A stretch of DNA of 64,000 nt from Trichosporon coremiiforme (GCA_039545355.1 BCJJ01000002.1:1583518-1647517), one strand, 5' to 3'; counted from the stretch's first letter, positions 1 through 11,102 are shown. The notes: generated from the letters alone by a model not told the origin. Numbers and translations: made by a program.

Positions 1-1010
1 TTGAGTTTGGCACCATGGACCCGAATCGCGCGTTCACCGCCACGGTCAAGCACGAGGGACACCGTCTGGACGACCGCCAGACGTCTTACATCCAGGTTGC
101 CACGCTCTACACATCGGCCAACGGCGACCGGCGGGTTCGTCTTCTGAACCTGGCCCTGCCTGTGTCCAGCATGATCGGTAACGTCTTCCGCTTTGCCGAC
201 TTTGATGCTGTCGTCTCTATCATCTACAAGGCCGCAGTCAGCGAGCTGCCCTATCGCAAGCTGCGCGACATTCGCCGCCTGACCATTGAGCGCGCGAACC
301 GCATTTTGCTAAACTACCGCAAGCACTGCGCTCCCGCCGTGCAGGCTGGCCAACTCATCCTGCCTGAAGGCTTCAAACTGCTGCCCCTGTACACGCTGTG
401 CATGATCAAGTCGAAACCGCTCAAGGGCGGAAACGTTGTACCCGATGTGCGCGTGCACTACATGCGGGCGGCGAAGAGCGCTTCGGTCACGGCCGTCATG
501 ACTCTCTTGTACCCCCGCATCCTCGCAATTCACGACCTCGCCGACTCGTTCGGCTTCCCAGGATCGAACGGTCGCCTTCGTATTCCGCGATTCCAGCGTG
601 CCAGTTACGCCTACATGGTCGCTGAAGGCGCGTACCTGCTCACGAATGGCGAAATCGCCATGTTGTGGTTCGGCGGCGCTGTTTCGCCCCAAATTCTCGA
701 CGACCTGTATGGCGTTCAGTCGCTCGAAGAGCTCGACACGCGCATCACCCGGTTGCCAAAGCTGCCCACGCTGCTGTCGACGCAGGTCCGAAACATTCTC
801 ACCCATCTGGAGCGCCTGACCGGGCATACTCTACCGTTACTGATCGTGAGACAGGATCGCGACGGTCTCGAGATCGAGTATGCGAACCAACTTATCGAGG
901 ACAGCAACAACGATGCACTCAGCTACACCGACTTCCTCATGAGCGCGCACAAGGCGATCACGAACGAGATCCAAGGCAAGAGCGACGGCTGGAAGGCTCC
1001 CTGGCATTAA
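1..1010 (+). CDS. Sec24-family COPII coat protein, C-terminal part (5' end outside window)
   Basis: The frame is open from the window edge to TAA at 1010, so the ATG at 15 is probably internal and the N-terminus lies upstream. The visible ~335 residues match the C-terminal half of Sec24-type cargo adaptors. The trunk/beta-sandwich piece has LYTSANGDRRVRLLNLALP, followed by the helical domain around GNVFRFAD and a gelsolin-like end with LPLLIVRQD. The stretch YPRILAIHDL before the gelsolin fold looks more like the Lst1/Sfb3 branch than classical Sec24; that assignment is tentative. The family coats ER exit vesicles and selects cargo. The 3' end is followed by about 0.8 kb without a clear gene. 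No intron is needed in the visible part. Confidence 0.88.
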   Translation, partial: EFGTMDPNRAFTATVKHEGHRLDDRQTSYIQVATLYTSANGDRRVRLLNLALPVSSMIGNVFRFADFDAVVSIIYKAAVSELPYRKLRDIRRLTIERANRILLNYRKHCAPAVQAGQLILPEGFKLLPLYTLCMIKSKPLKGGNVVPDVRVHYMRAAKSASVTAVMTLLYPRILAIHDLADSFGFPGSNGRLRIPRFQRASYAYMVAEGAYLLTNGEIAMLWFGGAVSPQILDDLYGVQSLEELDTRITRLPKLPTLLSTQVRNILTHLERLTGHTLPLLIVRQDRDGLEIEYANQLIEDSNNDALSYTDFLMSAHKAITNEIQGKSDGWKAPWH

Positions 1011-1784
1011 ACATTTAGATTTTGGTATAAGATGCATTTCGTTTCCTTCACACCTGCATAACTGGCGGACTAGCCGGCGGCGGATTGTTGCCTGACGGCA
1101 CTTGTCGCAGGCGACCAAGTGATGGGGCAGGGCTGGGGAGGAAACCCATGGGATGTCTTAGACAATGCTATACTGGCAAATGGAAGGCGCAGGATCGCAG
1201 GACACGAATATGCGGGCGGGCCAGTTGAAACTGCGGCTTGAATAGTCTGGGAGTCGACGTTCCTCTGACCCTCAAGACGCCGCCCTCCGCTCTCCACCCT
1301 CCCCTTTCCGCGCCCGACTAGCTCGGTACCGACCGCAAGTTGTCTGAATGTACGAGCATGGCGCGCATGGAGGCATTCAGACACTGCGGATCGGGTCACT
1401 TTCCGGGAGTGCGGCGCGCAGAAGTGCGGCGCTACAGGCTCGATTAGACGCGTTTAGTACCATGCGCCCTTACCCAGCGCCCAGTCCACGCCCAGTCTGC
1501 ACAGACACGCCACGGCACCACGCACCCACGCCTCCGTACCCCGCCCGCAGGGCTCTACTATGATGACCGCTGCGGGCTCAGTCCGGCAGATTGCGGCAGA
1601 CAGATCCGACAGGAAGCGATGACACTTGTCATCGGGACCGACAAGATCAACGATCTGATGAGCGAGATCTGTCATCGTCTGCATAAGAACAACCACCTAC
1701 GACCTTCCTTCACGATACCTCTGTACTAAACGCCTTCTTTACGAACCCCTTACGAACCCCCTGCAGTCGCGTCCAATCCAAAAT
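1011..1784. other. Intergenic stretch, no supported gene
   Basis: Open frames here are short, overlap on both strands and show no family motif. One minus-strand frame (1454-1696, 80 residues) is free of stops but has no recognisable domain, no splice context and no homology I can name. The stretch presumably holds the 3' UTR of the Sec24-family gene and the promoter of the membrane-protein gene starting at 1785. Confidence 0.5.
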
Positions 1785-2772
1785 ATGATGCTGGCCATCA
1801 TCCTTCCACTCTTTTTATCAGTGCTAGGTGCTCCTGTCGGTAAGTCTGACCTACCCTGGAAAGCGCTGTCAGTTGCCTTAACGCTACTCAACGCTGACCG
1901 AAGAACAAACAGACCGACCAGCCCCCGACGTCGTTGCGCGGCACGACCGCAAACGTCCAGGCGTCATTATCGGCGCGGTGGTGGGCAGTGTCGTGGGCGC
2001 CTTCATCATCGTCTTCGCTATCCTCTGGTGGCGTGGCAAAGGCTGTCTTGACAGGACACGACCCATTACGCCTTCGCCGCCAGAATCGGCGCGCGCGAGC
2101 ACACACTCGCAGCGGAGCCAGCAGAGTCGCGCAATCGGCCGAGTCACTCACGAAGAGGGGTGGCACCACCTGCCCAATCCAACCGTGCCGGGACGTACAC
2201 CATCGATCAAGTCCGCCAGAGAGAAAGACGGTCTCGGCGCCAGTTCAACTTCCCTACACTCTACCCAGTCATCACCCAGGAAGAACGAGAACCGGCTGCC
2301 GTACATCAAGGCTTCTAGCCCGCCGCCAGCCTCTCCACCGAGTGAAAGCGCTTGGAAGATCTCCAGACCCCGCTCGGCAAACAGCTTCCGCTCCGCCACC
2401 AGTTCGCCCGTCAAAGAGCCATACATTCGGGCCTCGTCCGAGACTTCGCGCGAAACCCGAGAGCGCCGAGTCAGTCTGCAGGAACGCCTCGAGCAAAGGG
2501 AGCGCACAGCGTCCGGCATTTCTGACCACAACGAGGACCTCACCGAGCCTGGCGCCAGAACGGCGAGCATGAAGCGCGACCCGCCTCTCAGCCTCAAGCC
2601 GACTTTCACCATGATGCTGAAGAACAGCTCGAGGGTATCACTCAGCGCTGCCGGGTCGCCGAGCACCGGCGGGTATGTCACAACGCAGGAAAGACTCCGG
2701 AACCAGGACGAGGAGGAAGAGGCGCGGGAATGGACACGAGGGATGAAGCCGCTCGACATCGATTGCGTGTAG
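1785..2772 (+). CDS. Orphan single-pass membrane protein with signal peptide and Ser/Arg-rich cytoplasmic tail
   Basis: Two exons fit: 1785-1839 and 1913-2772, joined in phase 1 (GT..AG, branch GCTGAC), giving about 304 residues. Residues 1-16 form a hydrophobic signal peptide (MMLAIILPLFLSVLGA). A very short ectodomain of about 17 residues follows, then a glycine-punctuated transmembrane helix (VIIGAVVGSVVGAFIIVFAILWW) and a stop-transfer RGK. The remaining ~240 residues are low complexity: Ser, Pro, Arg and Glu rich, with many SP/TP sites and a charged QERLEQRER segment. The topology recalls Mid2/Wsc-like sensors, but there is no WSC domain and no Ser/Thr-rich ectodomain. I do not recognise the family. 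A cell-surface or secretory-pathway scaffold is only a guess from the topology. Confidence 0.7.
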
Positions 2773-2855
2773 CGATGTATTCCTGTAGTTATTAATGTCT
2801 GCATCTATTCTAATCCTATAATGTCATCGAATGTTCTGAAGCATCGAGTTGCTGT

Positions 2856-4319
2856 TTAGAACAGGAAGACCTGGTCCTCGAGCTTTGAGACGGTGCGGGG
2901 CGCGGGGTAGCCAAGCTCCTTGAGGTGGCCCTTCATGGCGGTCATCATGGGGGGGGGTCCGCAAAGGAGGACCTTGGAACCCGAAGAGACACCGGCCTTG
3001 TGCATACGCTCCTTGATCATGTCCTGCGAAACAAAGCCGACACCGTGCGACCAGGTCTCGGGAGGGTTGTTGAGAGTGTACTGAGGTCAGCGTCATTTGA
3101 CACAAAGAGCATGCCCAATCTAACTCACGTAAAGCTTGAAGCGGTTGTTCGAGTCAACGGAGAGGCGCTCGAGCTCCTCACGCAGAACTAGCTGTCAGCA
3201 AACGGCCGCATGACTCCTACAGACACTCACGAATGTCATCCTCGTCGACATTGGCGTAGATAAGCTCGATCTCGGTCTTGTCGGTGGGGTCCATGATAGA
3301 TGACTTGATGATTTGGTACATCGGGGTGATGCCGGTGCCGCCAGCGATCATCAGAAGGTGGGGGGAGAGATGCTTGGTGTAGTTGAACTTGCCCTTCGGG
3401 CCCTTGACCATAATATTGTCGCCCTCGTTGAGCTGAGAGAGATACTTCGAGATGTTACCCTTTTCGTACGCCTTGACGACGAGCTCGAAGAAGCCCTTGT
3501 CGTTGTCAAGCGAGGTCGGGGTGTACGAGCGCATGATTTGCTTGCCATCAATGTCGGCCATGATGGAGATGTGCTGGCCGATCGGCAGGCCGAGGCTGGC
3601 AGTCGGCGAAGGAAGCGCGAAGCGGTATCTGTGGTTAGTGGACCGCGGACCTTGGCGGATGGAGATAAGATGTACGGATAAACTTGGTAATCCCGCTCGG
3701 CGACAGAGCATCATGTGATGCTTGGAACGTCGGTCCGAGATGGTGCATTCAACCGAACACTGCCTGCGTATCTCCTGTTACAGGATATGCACGGCCGGGG
3801 TGGTGTTGCCGAAGCATAGTATTTGCTGGAAGGACAGGCCGGGATGGGTAGCGCTCCAGATCTAATCGCTATCGACCGGAGCTCTCGGCCCCGAAGCCGA
3901 GTTGGCCACTGCTCGAGGGCTTGAGAAGCGACCACAACGACAGAATGAGGTTCGTAGATGCAGGGACTCCGATGCAGGCCACCCATTGCGACAGCGACAG
4001 CTATCACGTAGAGTGCCGCTTTCAATAGAGTGTGCACTGTATGATTGATTCATGAAGTCCGTGCCCAGGGTCATTGTGGGGCCGAAAGCGGCTATCGAGC
4101 GCGTACGAAACAAGTTGGAGGGCCGCCGACTCACCTGTAAGTGTTCTTGGAGAGCTGAGTCTTCTTGATGAGCTTGAAGGGGCGGAACTCGACGGGGTCG
4201 AGCACAGGCTTCTCCTGCTTCTTGCCCGCAAGCAGGACGAGGGCAAGAAGGATGACGCCAAGGGCAATGGCAATCTCCTTGGCGTGAGGCTGGAGCTTCT
4301 GGACGAGGTCGGCAGACAT
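2856..4319 (-). CDS. CBR1: NADH-cytochrome b5 reductase (CBR1 type)
   Basis: Transfers electrons from NADH through FAD to cytochrome b5 at the ER/outer mitochondrial membrane, supporting desaturation and sterol synthesis. Exons on the minus strand are 4319-4135, 3628-3231, 3187-3129 and 3080-2856, giving 288 residues, the usual family size. A membrane anchor lies at about residues 16-32. The FAD-binding RSYTPTS is at 95-101, the nucleotide-binding GGTGITP at 158-164 and the NAD-binding CGPPPM at 254-259; the C-terminus is VFLF. The first intron (3629-4134, 506 nt) is about ten times longer than its neighbours. CGPPPM is encoded across a run of nine G on the minus-strand complement (around 2949-2957). 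The gene is divergent from the CDP-diacylglycerol synthase gene, sharing a 368-bp upstream region. Confidence 0.95.
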
Positions 4320-4687
4320 GGTGGAGTCGGATAGAAGAGTTGATTACACAAGAGAAAAAGAAAAGAATGAAACGCAAAAGTGAGAAGGAAGACGACTAGA
4401 GGTCGATAAATATCGGATGACCCGGACAACTCTGATGCGCATTACCGTATCACCCGAACTGGACCGCGTCGAACTTTGGGGCAACCGTGCGCGATCGTGG
4501 ATGTGTGCGAGCGTGTGTGATTTTACGTAATTTTCCTCGTGGGAACCACGCGCTGTTACGTTTGCCTCCAGTTCACGCTTGTTCATCGTGGACCAGACGT
4601 AACACACAGCGGTCACCGACTTTTGATTTACCCAACCACTCATCACTCTTTAATAAATTCTGAACGTTCGAGCATACGACAGCAACC
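4320..4687. promoter_or_regulatory. Shared upstream region of divergent CBR1 and CDS1
   Basis: The 368 bp between the two start codons must hold both promoters. It contains one exact CGTGGGAA octamer at about 4537-4544 (plus strand), the same motif that is clustered at 40-43.4 kb. A single copy is not informative. No other element stands out. Confidence 0.5.
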
Positions 4688-6698
4688 ATGCCGTCGTTTA
4701 GCCAGCGCAACATGTTTGATGTCCTCGACATCGAGGACGGACCCGATTACGAGGAAGTCATCGAAGAGTGGGTGTATCCACCGTGCCACGCTAACCTTTA
4801 GAATTCCGGAAGAGCCTCAACCGGCTGCAGCGGACTCTGCGCCCGTGTCAAAGTCTGCGAAAAAGCGTGCTGCTCGTGCTGCTCGTCTCGCTGCTGAGGC
4901 CCAGGAGAAGAAGGCCCTTGAGTCCACTGCCAATGGCAAGTCGTCTACCAATGACGCTAAAGCTAGCACTGCTCAGGCTGATGTGAAGCCAAAGTCGTCG
5001 CCTGCCCCTGCTACAGACGTGAAGGTTGAGACTAAGGTTGCTTCATCTGACACCACCACCAAGGATTCACCTCCTGCTGCTTCTTCAAAGGCGGATCAGA
5101 CACCTGCTTCCTCTTCGGCCGCTCACTCGAAGCAAGGCTCGTCGCCTCCTACGTCCTCTTTCAAGCCTAATCTTCCTGCCGATCTCCCCACCCGGACTGC
5201 GGAGGAGCTGCCTGCCAACCGCAAGCGCAAGACGCCGGTGGACTTTAGCCCCTCCGGCCCTGGCAATGCTCTCACGCCGACGAGCCCCAGCAAGAACTCT
5301 GTCAAGTTTGAGGACGGCGTCGTTCCTGGCGAAGGTGCCGAGGGCGAGAAGACGATCACTCCTCGCTCGGAGAAGCCTGCCACCGAGGCTCTGGCGCCTG
5401 CCGCTCCTCCTAAGAAGCAGAATTTTATCGAGCGCACCGTCTGGACGTTTATCATGATTTTCGGCTTCATCGGTGAGGTTTAATTTCCAGACGCTGTTGC
5501 TGACCGTCACAGCTCTGTTGTGCATGGGACACCCCTACATGATCGTTCTCGTTTTGATCTGTCAGGCGCTCGTTTACAAGGAGGTCACTGCTCTCTTTGA
5601 CCTCCGTGACCACGGCGTCACCCCTGAAGGCGGCAATGTCAAGGATCCCTGGAGCAAGACCCTCAACTGGTGAGTGTTGGAGGGTGTGCTTGTGTTGACT
5701 GTGCCAGGTACTTCTTCGTCGTTACCAACTACTTCCTCTACGGCGAGTCGATCATCTACTACTTTAAGCACATCGTTTTCGTTGATGCCTACTTTATCCC
5801 TTTCGCCAAAAACCACCGCTTCATCAGCTTTATGCTGTATGTGCTTGGCTTTGTCGGCTTCGTGGCCAACCTCAAGCGCCAGTACCTCCGCCAGCAGTTT
5901 GCCCTGTTCTGCTGGGTCCACATCACTCTCCTTCTCGTCGTGGTTTCCAGGTGAGTCGCTCAAGCAGACAAAACTGACCGCAGTCACTTTATTGTCAACA
6001 ACATTCTCGAGGGCCTCATTTGGTTCTTCGTTCCCGCCTCCCTCGTTATCTGCAACGACGTCATGGCTTACGTCTGCGGTAAGCTGTTCGGCCGCACGCC
6101 TCTGATCAAGCTCTCCCCGAAGAAGACTGTCGAGGGTTTCGTCGGCGCCTTTATCCTCACTCTGCTCTTCAGTCTTGCGTGGGGTTCCTTCTTCATGCGC
6201 TTCCCGTACATGATCTGCCCCGCCAAGGACCTGGGTGTCAACGCCCTGTCGAACGTGTCCTGCAAGCTCAACCCCGTCTTCGTCTGGCGTAACTTCGAGT
6301 TTACTGGCGCGCTCCGCACCCTGTTGACCACCATCCTTGGTGGCGAACCTCCTGCCATCCCCTACGTGCCTTACCAGCTGCATCTCCTCGTCATGGCCAC
6401 CTTTGCGTCTCTCATCGCTCCTTTCGGCGGTTTCTTCGCCTCTGGCTTCAAGCGTGCCTTCAACATCAAGGATTTTGGTCACTCCATCCCTGGTCACGGC
6501 GGTATGACAGACCGCATGGACTGCCAGTTCCTGATGGGCATTTTTGCCTACGTTTATTACTCGTCGCTCATTCGTATCCAGAATGTCACTGTCGGATCTA
6601 TCATTCAGACCGTGGTCACTTCTCTTACGCTTGATGAGCAGGTTGCCCTTCTGGGCGACCTTAAGCGCTACCTCGCAGGTCAGGGTGTCTCCGCGTAG
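4688..6698 (+). CDS. CDS1: Phosphatidate cytidylyltransferase (CDP-diacylglycerol synthase)
   Basis: Makes CDP-diacylglycerol from CTP and phosphatidic acid in the ER, the branch point to PI, PS and cardiolipin. Exons 4688-4767, 4802-5472, 5513-5669, 5708-5950 and 5984-6698 give 621 residues. The first intron is only 34 nt. The first ~235 residues are a hydrophilic Ala/Ser/Lys/Pro-rich extension beginning MPSFSQRNMFDVLDIEDG, much longer than in ascomycete enzymes. The multi-pass domain starts near FIERTVWTFIMIFGFIA. The CTP_transf_1 signature lies at residues 537-563, beginning SGFKRAFNIKDF and ending PGHGGMTDRMD, with all key Lys, Asp and Gly residues present. The reading phase through every intron supports the model. 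A large antisense open frame over the 3' half is a shadow. Confidence 0.95.
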
Positions 6699-6955
6699 GC
6701 GTCGGTATGAGTGTGATATCAGACAAAACATGACCTGTGCTTCCATTTAGCTTAGATATCGGGTAATGACCTTTGCATATACCTGCATGCATTCAAGTAG
6801 AAATCGATGTTCCCGCTATATCATGCCAACGTCGAGCGAAGGTTAACAAGGGATCGGGGTCGACGGAAGCATTTGTTGATTTCAGTGGCGATCATTGATT
6901 GCATCATGCATTATCCACACCGCACTCGTCACTCACCATTCATCAACCCATCACC

Positions 6956-7345
6956 ATGTCGACCAAGCCCACTCTCGCGCAGGTGCAGGCGCTCTACAAC
7001 GCGACGCGTCAGGCGTCCCAACGTTACGCCTCTTACAATTTCCGCAAGTACTTCCTTCAGCACACGGACGAGACCTTTGCCCCTGCTTTGGTGCTGCTCG
7101 GCGACAAGACAACGACACCGCCGGCGGCCCTCAAGGCTGCGGCCGCTGCAGCGCAGGCGGCGCGAAACGGCTACGGCGCGCCTCACCACCTGCCCGATTT
7201 CGTCAACGAGAATGGCGTGCTGAAGGAGGATAAGCTCGAGAGCTGGTGGAAGCTCGCCCAAATCGAGTTCGGCCCCATCGAACGCCAGGGACAGATCAGC
7301 GAGATGTACAAGGGCACGCAGAGGCTCGTCATCGAGAACGAGTAG
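6956..7345 (+). CDS. ISD11: ISD11-like LYR-family protein of the cysteine desulfurase complex
   Basis: ISD11 stabilises the mitochondrial cysteine desulfurase Nfs1 and binds acyl carrier protein for Fe-S cluster assembly. The single exon gives 129 residues. The start at 6956 follows CATCACC, and the frame upstream is not conserved. Family features are the N-terminal helix QVQALYNATRQASQRYASYN followed by FRKYF, and the C-terminal ERQGQISEMYKGTQRLVIE, which matches the usual end. Two things are odd. The eponymous L-Y-R triplet reads L-Y-N here. The protein is also about 30-40 residues longer than usual, because an Ala-rich insert (about residues 45-85, including ALKAAAAAAQAARNG) separates the two conserved blocks. 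Assignment rests on the two ends, so another LYRM protein is possible. Confidence 0.8.
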   Translation: MSTKPTLAQVQALYNATRQASQRYASYNFRKYFLQHTDETFAPALVLLGDKTTTPPAALKAAAAAAQAARNGYGAPHHLPDFVNENGVLKEDKLESWWKLAQIEFGPIERQGQISEMYKGTQRLVIENE

Positions 7346-8363
7346 TACCCGATGGCAAGCAAAAGCTGGTGGTTTCGGTCACTTGAGGACGGAGACATCT
7401 CGGATGGTAGTCGGCAGATACAGCGCTGCGCTATTGAGCCTTGGAGCATGTACATGTTGCATTAGTTAGTTCTTGCGCCCTAGCGTGCGTCACGATTGAT
7501 AAAAGCGGAGGGAGCGGTTGAGTGAAATCAGAATCTCAGCGTCGGCGGGAGGCCGCTGGTAAGCTGGCTAGTTGCAGGTATCTCTTGTCTCATTTGTCTC
7601 CGACACCGGCTATAGGAGGGATCGGAGGCGGCTGGCGAGCGTTCGGACTCTCGGGCGTGAGCGCTGATAAATAGTGGCCCCGGGTCGGCTATGTGGGGTG
7701 CGTCCGAGGTGCGGATTCGGGGACTGTCGAGCGGATCTACTGCCCGCCCGGTTGAACCTTGATGCTGATACGGACACCGCCCATCAGATGCTCCCCGCTC
7801 AAAATGAACGTGAATGTGTCGCCCAGGGAGCTTGCTGCGATGACGTTCGCTCTTGCCCTGCTGCATATGAAGGGAGCCACGTGCAAATCGGGCATAGAAG
7901 GATTGCGGTGAGCCAGCCTCGGGCTTGGACGGGGAGAACGCTGACTGATGCTGTGGGAGCTCTTGCTCTTGAACATTAGGTCGCCGCTTGGCGATTGCTG
8001 AGCTTGCTGACAGCCGGGTGACAGCCTGGTGTGGGCGAGGGAGCACAGGGTGATCGGTGTCCGGGCCGGCCCAAGATGGGAGTGGAGCGGAGGGATATAT
8101 CCGCCTCGTCTGGAAATGGAATGACGTGCGGCTGGCGGGCCGCGCAGGGAAGGCAGACATGGCACATGGCGGGAGAAACGATTCACACCCGGGATTTCTC
8201 AGCGAGTGGCCCGCAGCTCTCACACACTGGCTCCCCAAAATCAGGCTCGGCTTGTTTTTGACAACGTCTTCTCTCTCTCCTCTCCATCCCCTCCTCTCTT
8301 CTTTAAAGTGAGCTAGTCGTCTTGCCTTGATTCTGCTTGATCAGTCCGCTCACCATCACCAGC
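7346..8363. other. Intergenic, about 1 kb upstream of transketolase
   Basis: No supported gene. A 236-residue minus-strand open frame (7528-8238) has no domain and a scrambled composition typical of GC-rich noncoding DNA. Just before the transketolase start (about 8266-8306) there is a pyrimidine-rich tract (CTCTCTCCTCTCC... then TCTTCTTTAAAG), a common core-promoter feature of strongly expressed fungal genes. A long upstream region fits a highly expressed metabolic gene; that link is inference. Confidence 0.45.
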
Positions 8364-10666
8364 ATGTCTTCCTTCTCTGACATTGACACGAAGGCCGTCA
8401 AGTAAGTATCTACATCTGTCTCTTTTGCCATGACCTTCCATGACGTCTGCCCACTGGAAACCGCGGAACTGACTGTGCAGCACCATCCGTACCCTTGCGG
8501 CGGATGTCGTCGCCAAGGTAAGCCCATGCGAACAGCGCGAAGCGAATCAGTGCTGACGTCCAGGCCAACTCTGGTCACCCTGGTGCCCCCATGGTAAGCA
8601 GCTCCGATTCCATTCCGCACATTGGCGACAAACGTGCAAGTTGACTGACACTCCAGGGCATGGCCCCCGTCGCCTACGTCCTCTGGACCAGGTTCATGAA
8701 CTACAACCCCAAGAACCCCAAGTGGTACAACCGTGACCGCTTCGTCCTCTCCAACGGCCACGCGTGAGTTTCTGCAGAGTACTTTTCTGACGTGCCCAGT
8801 TGTGCCCTTCAGTACGTCCTCCTGCACCTCATGGGCTACGATGTCTCGATGGACGACCTCAAGTCTTTCCGTCAGCTCGACTCTAAGACCCCCGGTCACC
8901 CCGAGGTGGACCACACCCCCGGAATCGAGGTTACGACTGGTCCCCTTGGCCAGGGCATCTCGAACGCTGTCGGTCTCGCCATTGCCCAGGCCCACCAGGG
9001 CGCTGTCTTCAACAAGGATGGCTACGACCTCATCAACAACAAGACCTACGTTTTCCTCGGTGACGGCTGTCTCCAGGAGGGCGTCGCCTCCGAGGCGTGC
9101 TCGCTTGCTGGTCACCTCCAGCTCAACAACCTGATCGCCATCTGGGACGACAACCGTATCACTATTGACGGTGATACCGATGTCTCCTTCACCGAGGACG
9201 TAGAGGGCCGCTTCCGCGCTTACGGCTGGGACGTTCTCCACGTTGACGCTGGTGACACCGACCTCGATGCCATCTCGGGCGCCATTGCCCAGGCGCGTGA
9301 CTGCCAGACCAAGCCCACCATTATCAACCTCCGCACCACCATTGGCTACGGTTCGCTCAAGCAGGGCGGCCACGATGTTCATGGCGCTCCTCTCAAGGCC
9401 GACGACATCAAGCAGCTCAAGGAGAAGTGGGGCTTCAACCCTGACGAGAACTTTGTCATCCCCGATGATGTCCAGGCTGTCTTTGACCAGGTCCGCGACA
9501 AGGGCGAGCAGAAGGAGCGCGACTGGGATGCTCTCTTCAAGAAGTATGAGGAGAAGTACCCCAAGGATGCCGCTGAGCTCCTCCGTCGCATCTCTGGCCG
9601 CCTTCCCGAGGGCTGGGAGAAGCACCTTCCCACCTACACTCCCGACCAGCCCGCCATTGCCTCGCGTAAGCTCTCGGAGACCGTCCTCAATGCCCTCGCC
9701 CCCGTCATCCCCGAGCTCATCGGTGGATCGGCTGATCTTACCGGCTCCAACCTCACTCGCTGGAAGGGTGCCGAGGACTTCCAGCCTCCTTCGACCGGCC
9801 TTGGTTCGTACAAGGGTCGCTACATCCGCTACGGTGTCCGTGAGCACGGCATGGTCGCCATCTCGAATGGTATCGCTGCCTACGGTGGTCTGATTCCCTT
9901 TGACGCCACCTTCCTCAACTTTGTCTCGTACGCTGCTGGTGCTGTCCGTCTTTCCGCGCTCTCCAAGCTGCGCGTCATCAACATTGCCACCCACGACTCG
10001 ATTGGTCTTGGTGAGGACGGCCCCACTCACCAGCCGGTTGAGACCGCTGCCTGGCTCCGTGCCACCCCCAACATGCAGTTCTGGCGCCCTGCCGACGGCA
10101 ACGAGACCTCTGCTTCGTACTACGCAGCCCTCACCTCTGCCCACACCCCGTCCACCCTGGCTCTCTCGCGCCAGAACCTCCCTCAGCTCAAGGGCTCCTC
10201 CGTCGACAAGGCTCGCAAGGGTGGCTACGTCCTCGAGGAGGAGGACAAGGCCGACATCACGATCGTCTCGACTGGCTCCGAGGTCTCCATCGTCGTCGAC
10301 GCCGCCAAGATCCTCCGCGAGAAGGGCCTCAAGGTCCGCATCGCGTCGCTCCCCTGCTTCGAGGTCTTTGACGAGCAGTCCAAAGAGTACCGCCTCTCAG
10401 TCCTCCCTTCGGGTGCCCCCATCATGGCCGTTGAGGCCTACAACACTCTCCCCTGGTACAAGTACGCCCAGGAGGCTGTTGGCCTGCGCACTTGGGGTGC
10501 CTCGGCTCCTTACCAGGACGCCTACAAGAAGTTCGGCATCACTCCCGAGGGCATCGCCTCGAACGCCGAAAAGGTCGTCGCGTTCTACAAGCAGCGCGGC
10601 GGCGACATCTTCTCGCCCGTCGACACCGCCCTCAACTACAACACTGAGCTCGAGTACAGGGACTAG
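8364..10666 (+). CDS. TKL1: Transketolase
   Basis: Thiamine-diphosphate enzyme of the non-oxidative pentose phosphate pathway, moving two-carbon units between ketose and aldose phosphates in the cytosol. Exons 8364-8401, 8481-8517, 8564-8593, 8657-8763 and 8800-10666 give 692 residues, the family norm. Four small exons encode [29 protein letters not shown] and [16 protein letters not shown], with the substrate and cofactor His residues. The TPP/metal motif [13 protein letters not shown] is followed by [13 protein letters not shown]. The pyrimidine-domain [17 protein letters not shown] and the C-terminal transketolase domain are complete. Codon use is strongly biased (GCC, CTC, AAG, GGC), as in highly expressed genes. 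A 613-residue open frame on the opposite strand is a shadow of this bias. Confidence 0.97.
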
Positions 10667-11102
10667 AGTCTGAAAGCGTAGAAGCAGAATGTACGGAAGA
10701 TTTATACAAAACATAGATGCAATGCATCGTGCGCAATACTCGGATCTCGGATCTCTTGTACACACCCGCACCAACCGTTGCAATTCTTGCAATTCAGCTT
10801 CATCAAGTGCTGGTGTCGGATTTCCCATTCACATTTGCGGGTGGCCCCCCAACAGTGTCCGCATGCATGTCTCTCGTCCTGCGGTTAGAACGCAGGTGGA
10901 ATTGCAACCATGTCGGTGCACGCGCACAGATACACCGCAGTGGTGCCTGTGGTGACGCCACGTAGTTTTACATAGGCGCAGAGGAAATTCGCCCGCCTAG
11001 CTGCCACCTCCGAAAAAAGTCCAGGCCGGCTCGCTTTCCCTCAACTCGGTTTGAGCTCGTTCAAGGTGCTCGTTACACGCAATATCGCCCACAACGACGA
11101 CA
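10667..11102. other. Intergenic, transketolase 3' region and bS18m promoter
   Basis: No open frame with a recognisable domain. The stretch carries the transketolase 3' UTR and the upstream region of the ribosomal protein gene at 11103. I see no repeat or conserved site. Confidence 0.4.

Noticed and set aside
2945..2960. Frameshift in CBR1 at the G run
   Set aside because: The nine-G run reads through correctly as CGPPPM, and the frame is intact to the stop.
5574..6746. 390-residue minus-strand open frame over CDS1
   Set aside because: Antisense shadow crossing CDS1 introns and exons alike; the sense strand carries the CTP transferase signature.
7528..8238. 236-residue minus-strand protein upstream of transketolase
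   Set aside because: No domain, composition of GC-rich noncoding DNA, and conflicting frames on both strands.
8303..10144. 613-residue open frame on the minus strand over transketolase
   Set aside because: It is the mirror of a strongly codon-biased gene (few stops on the complement), has a Val/Gly/Asp-rich text without domains, and conflicts with a fully conserved transketolase.
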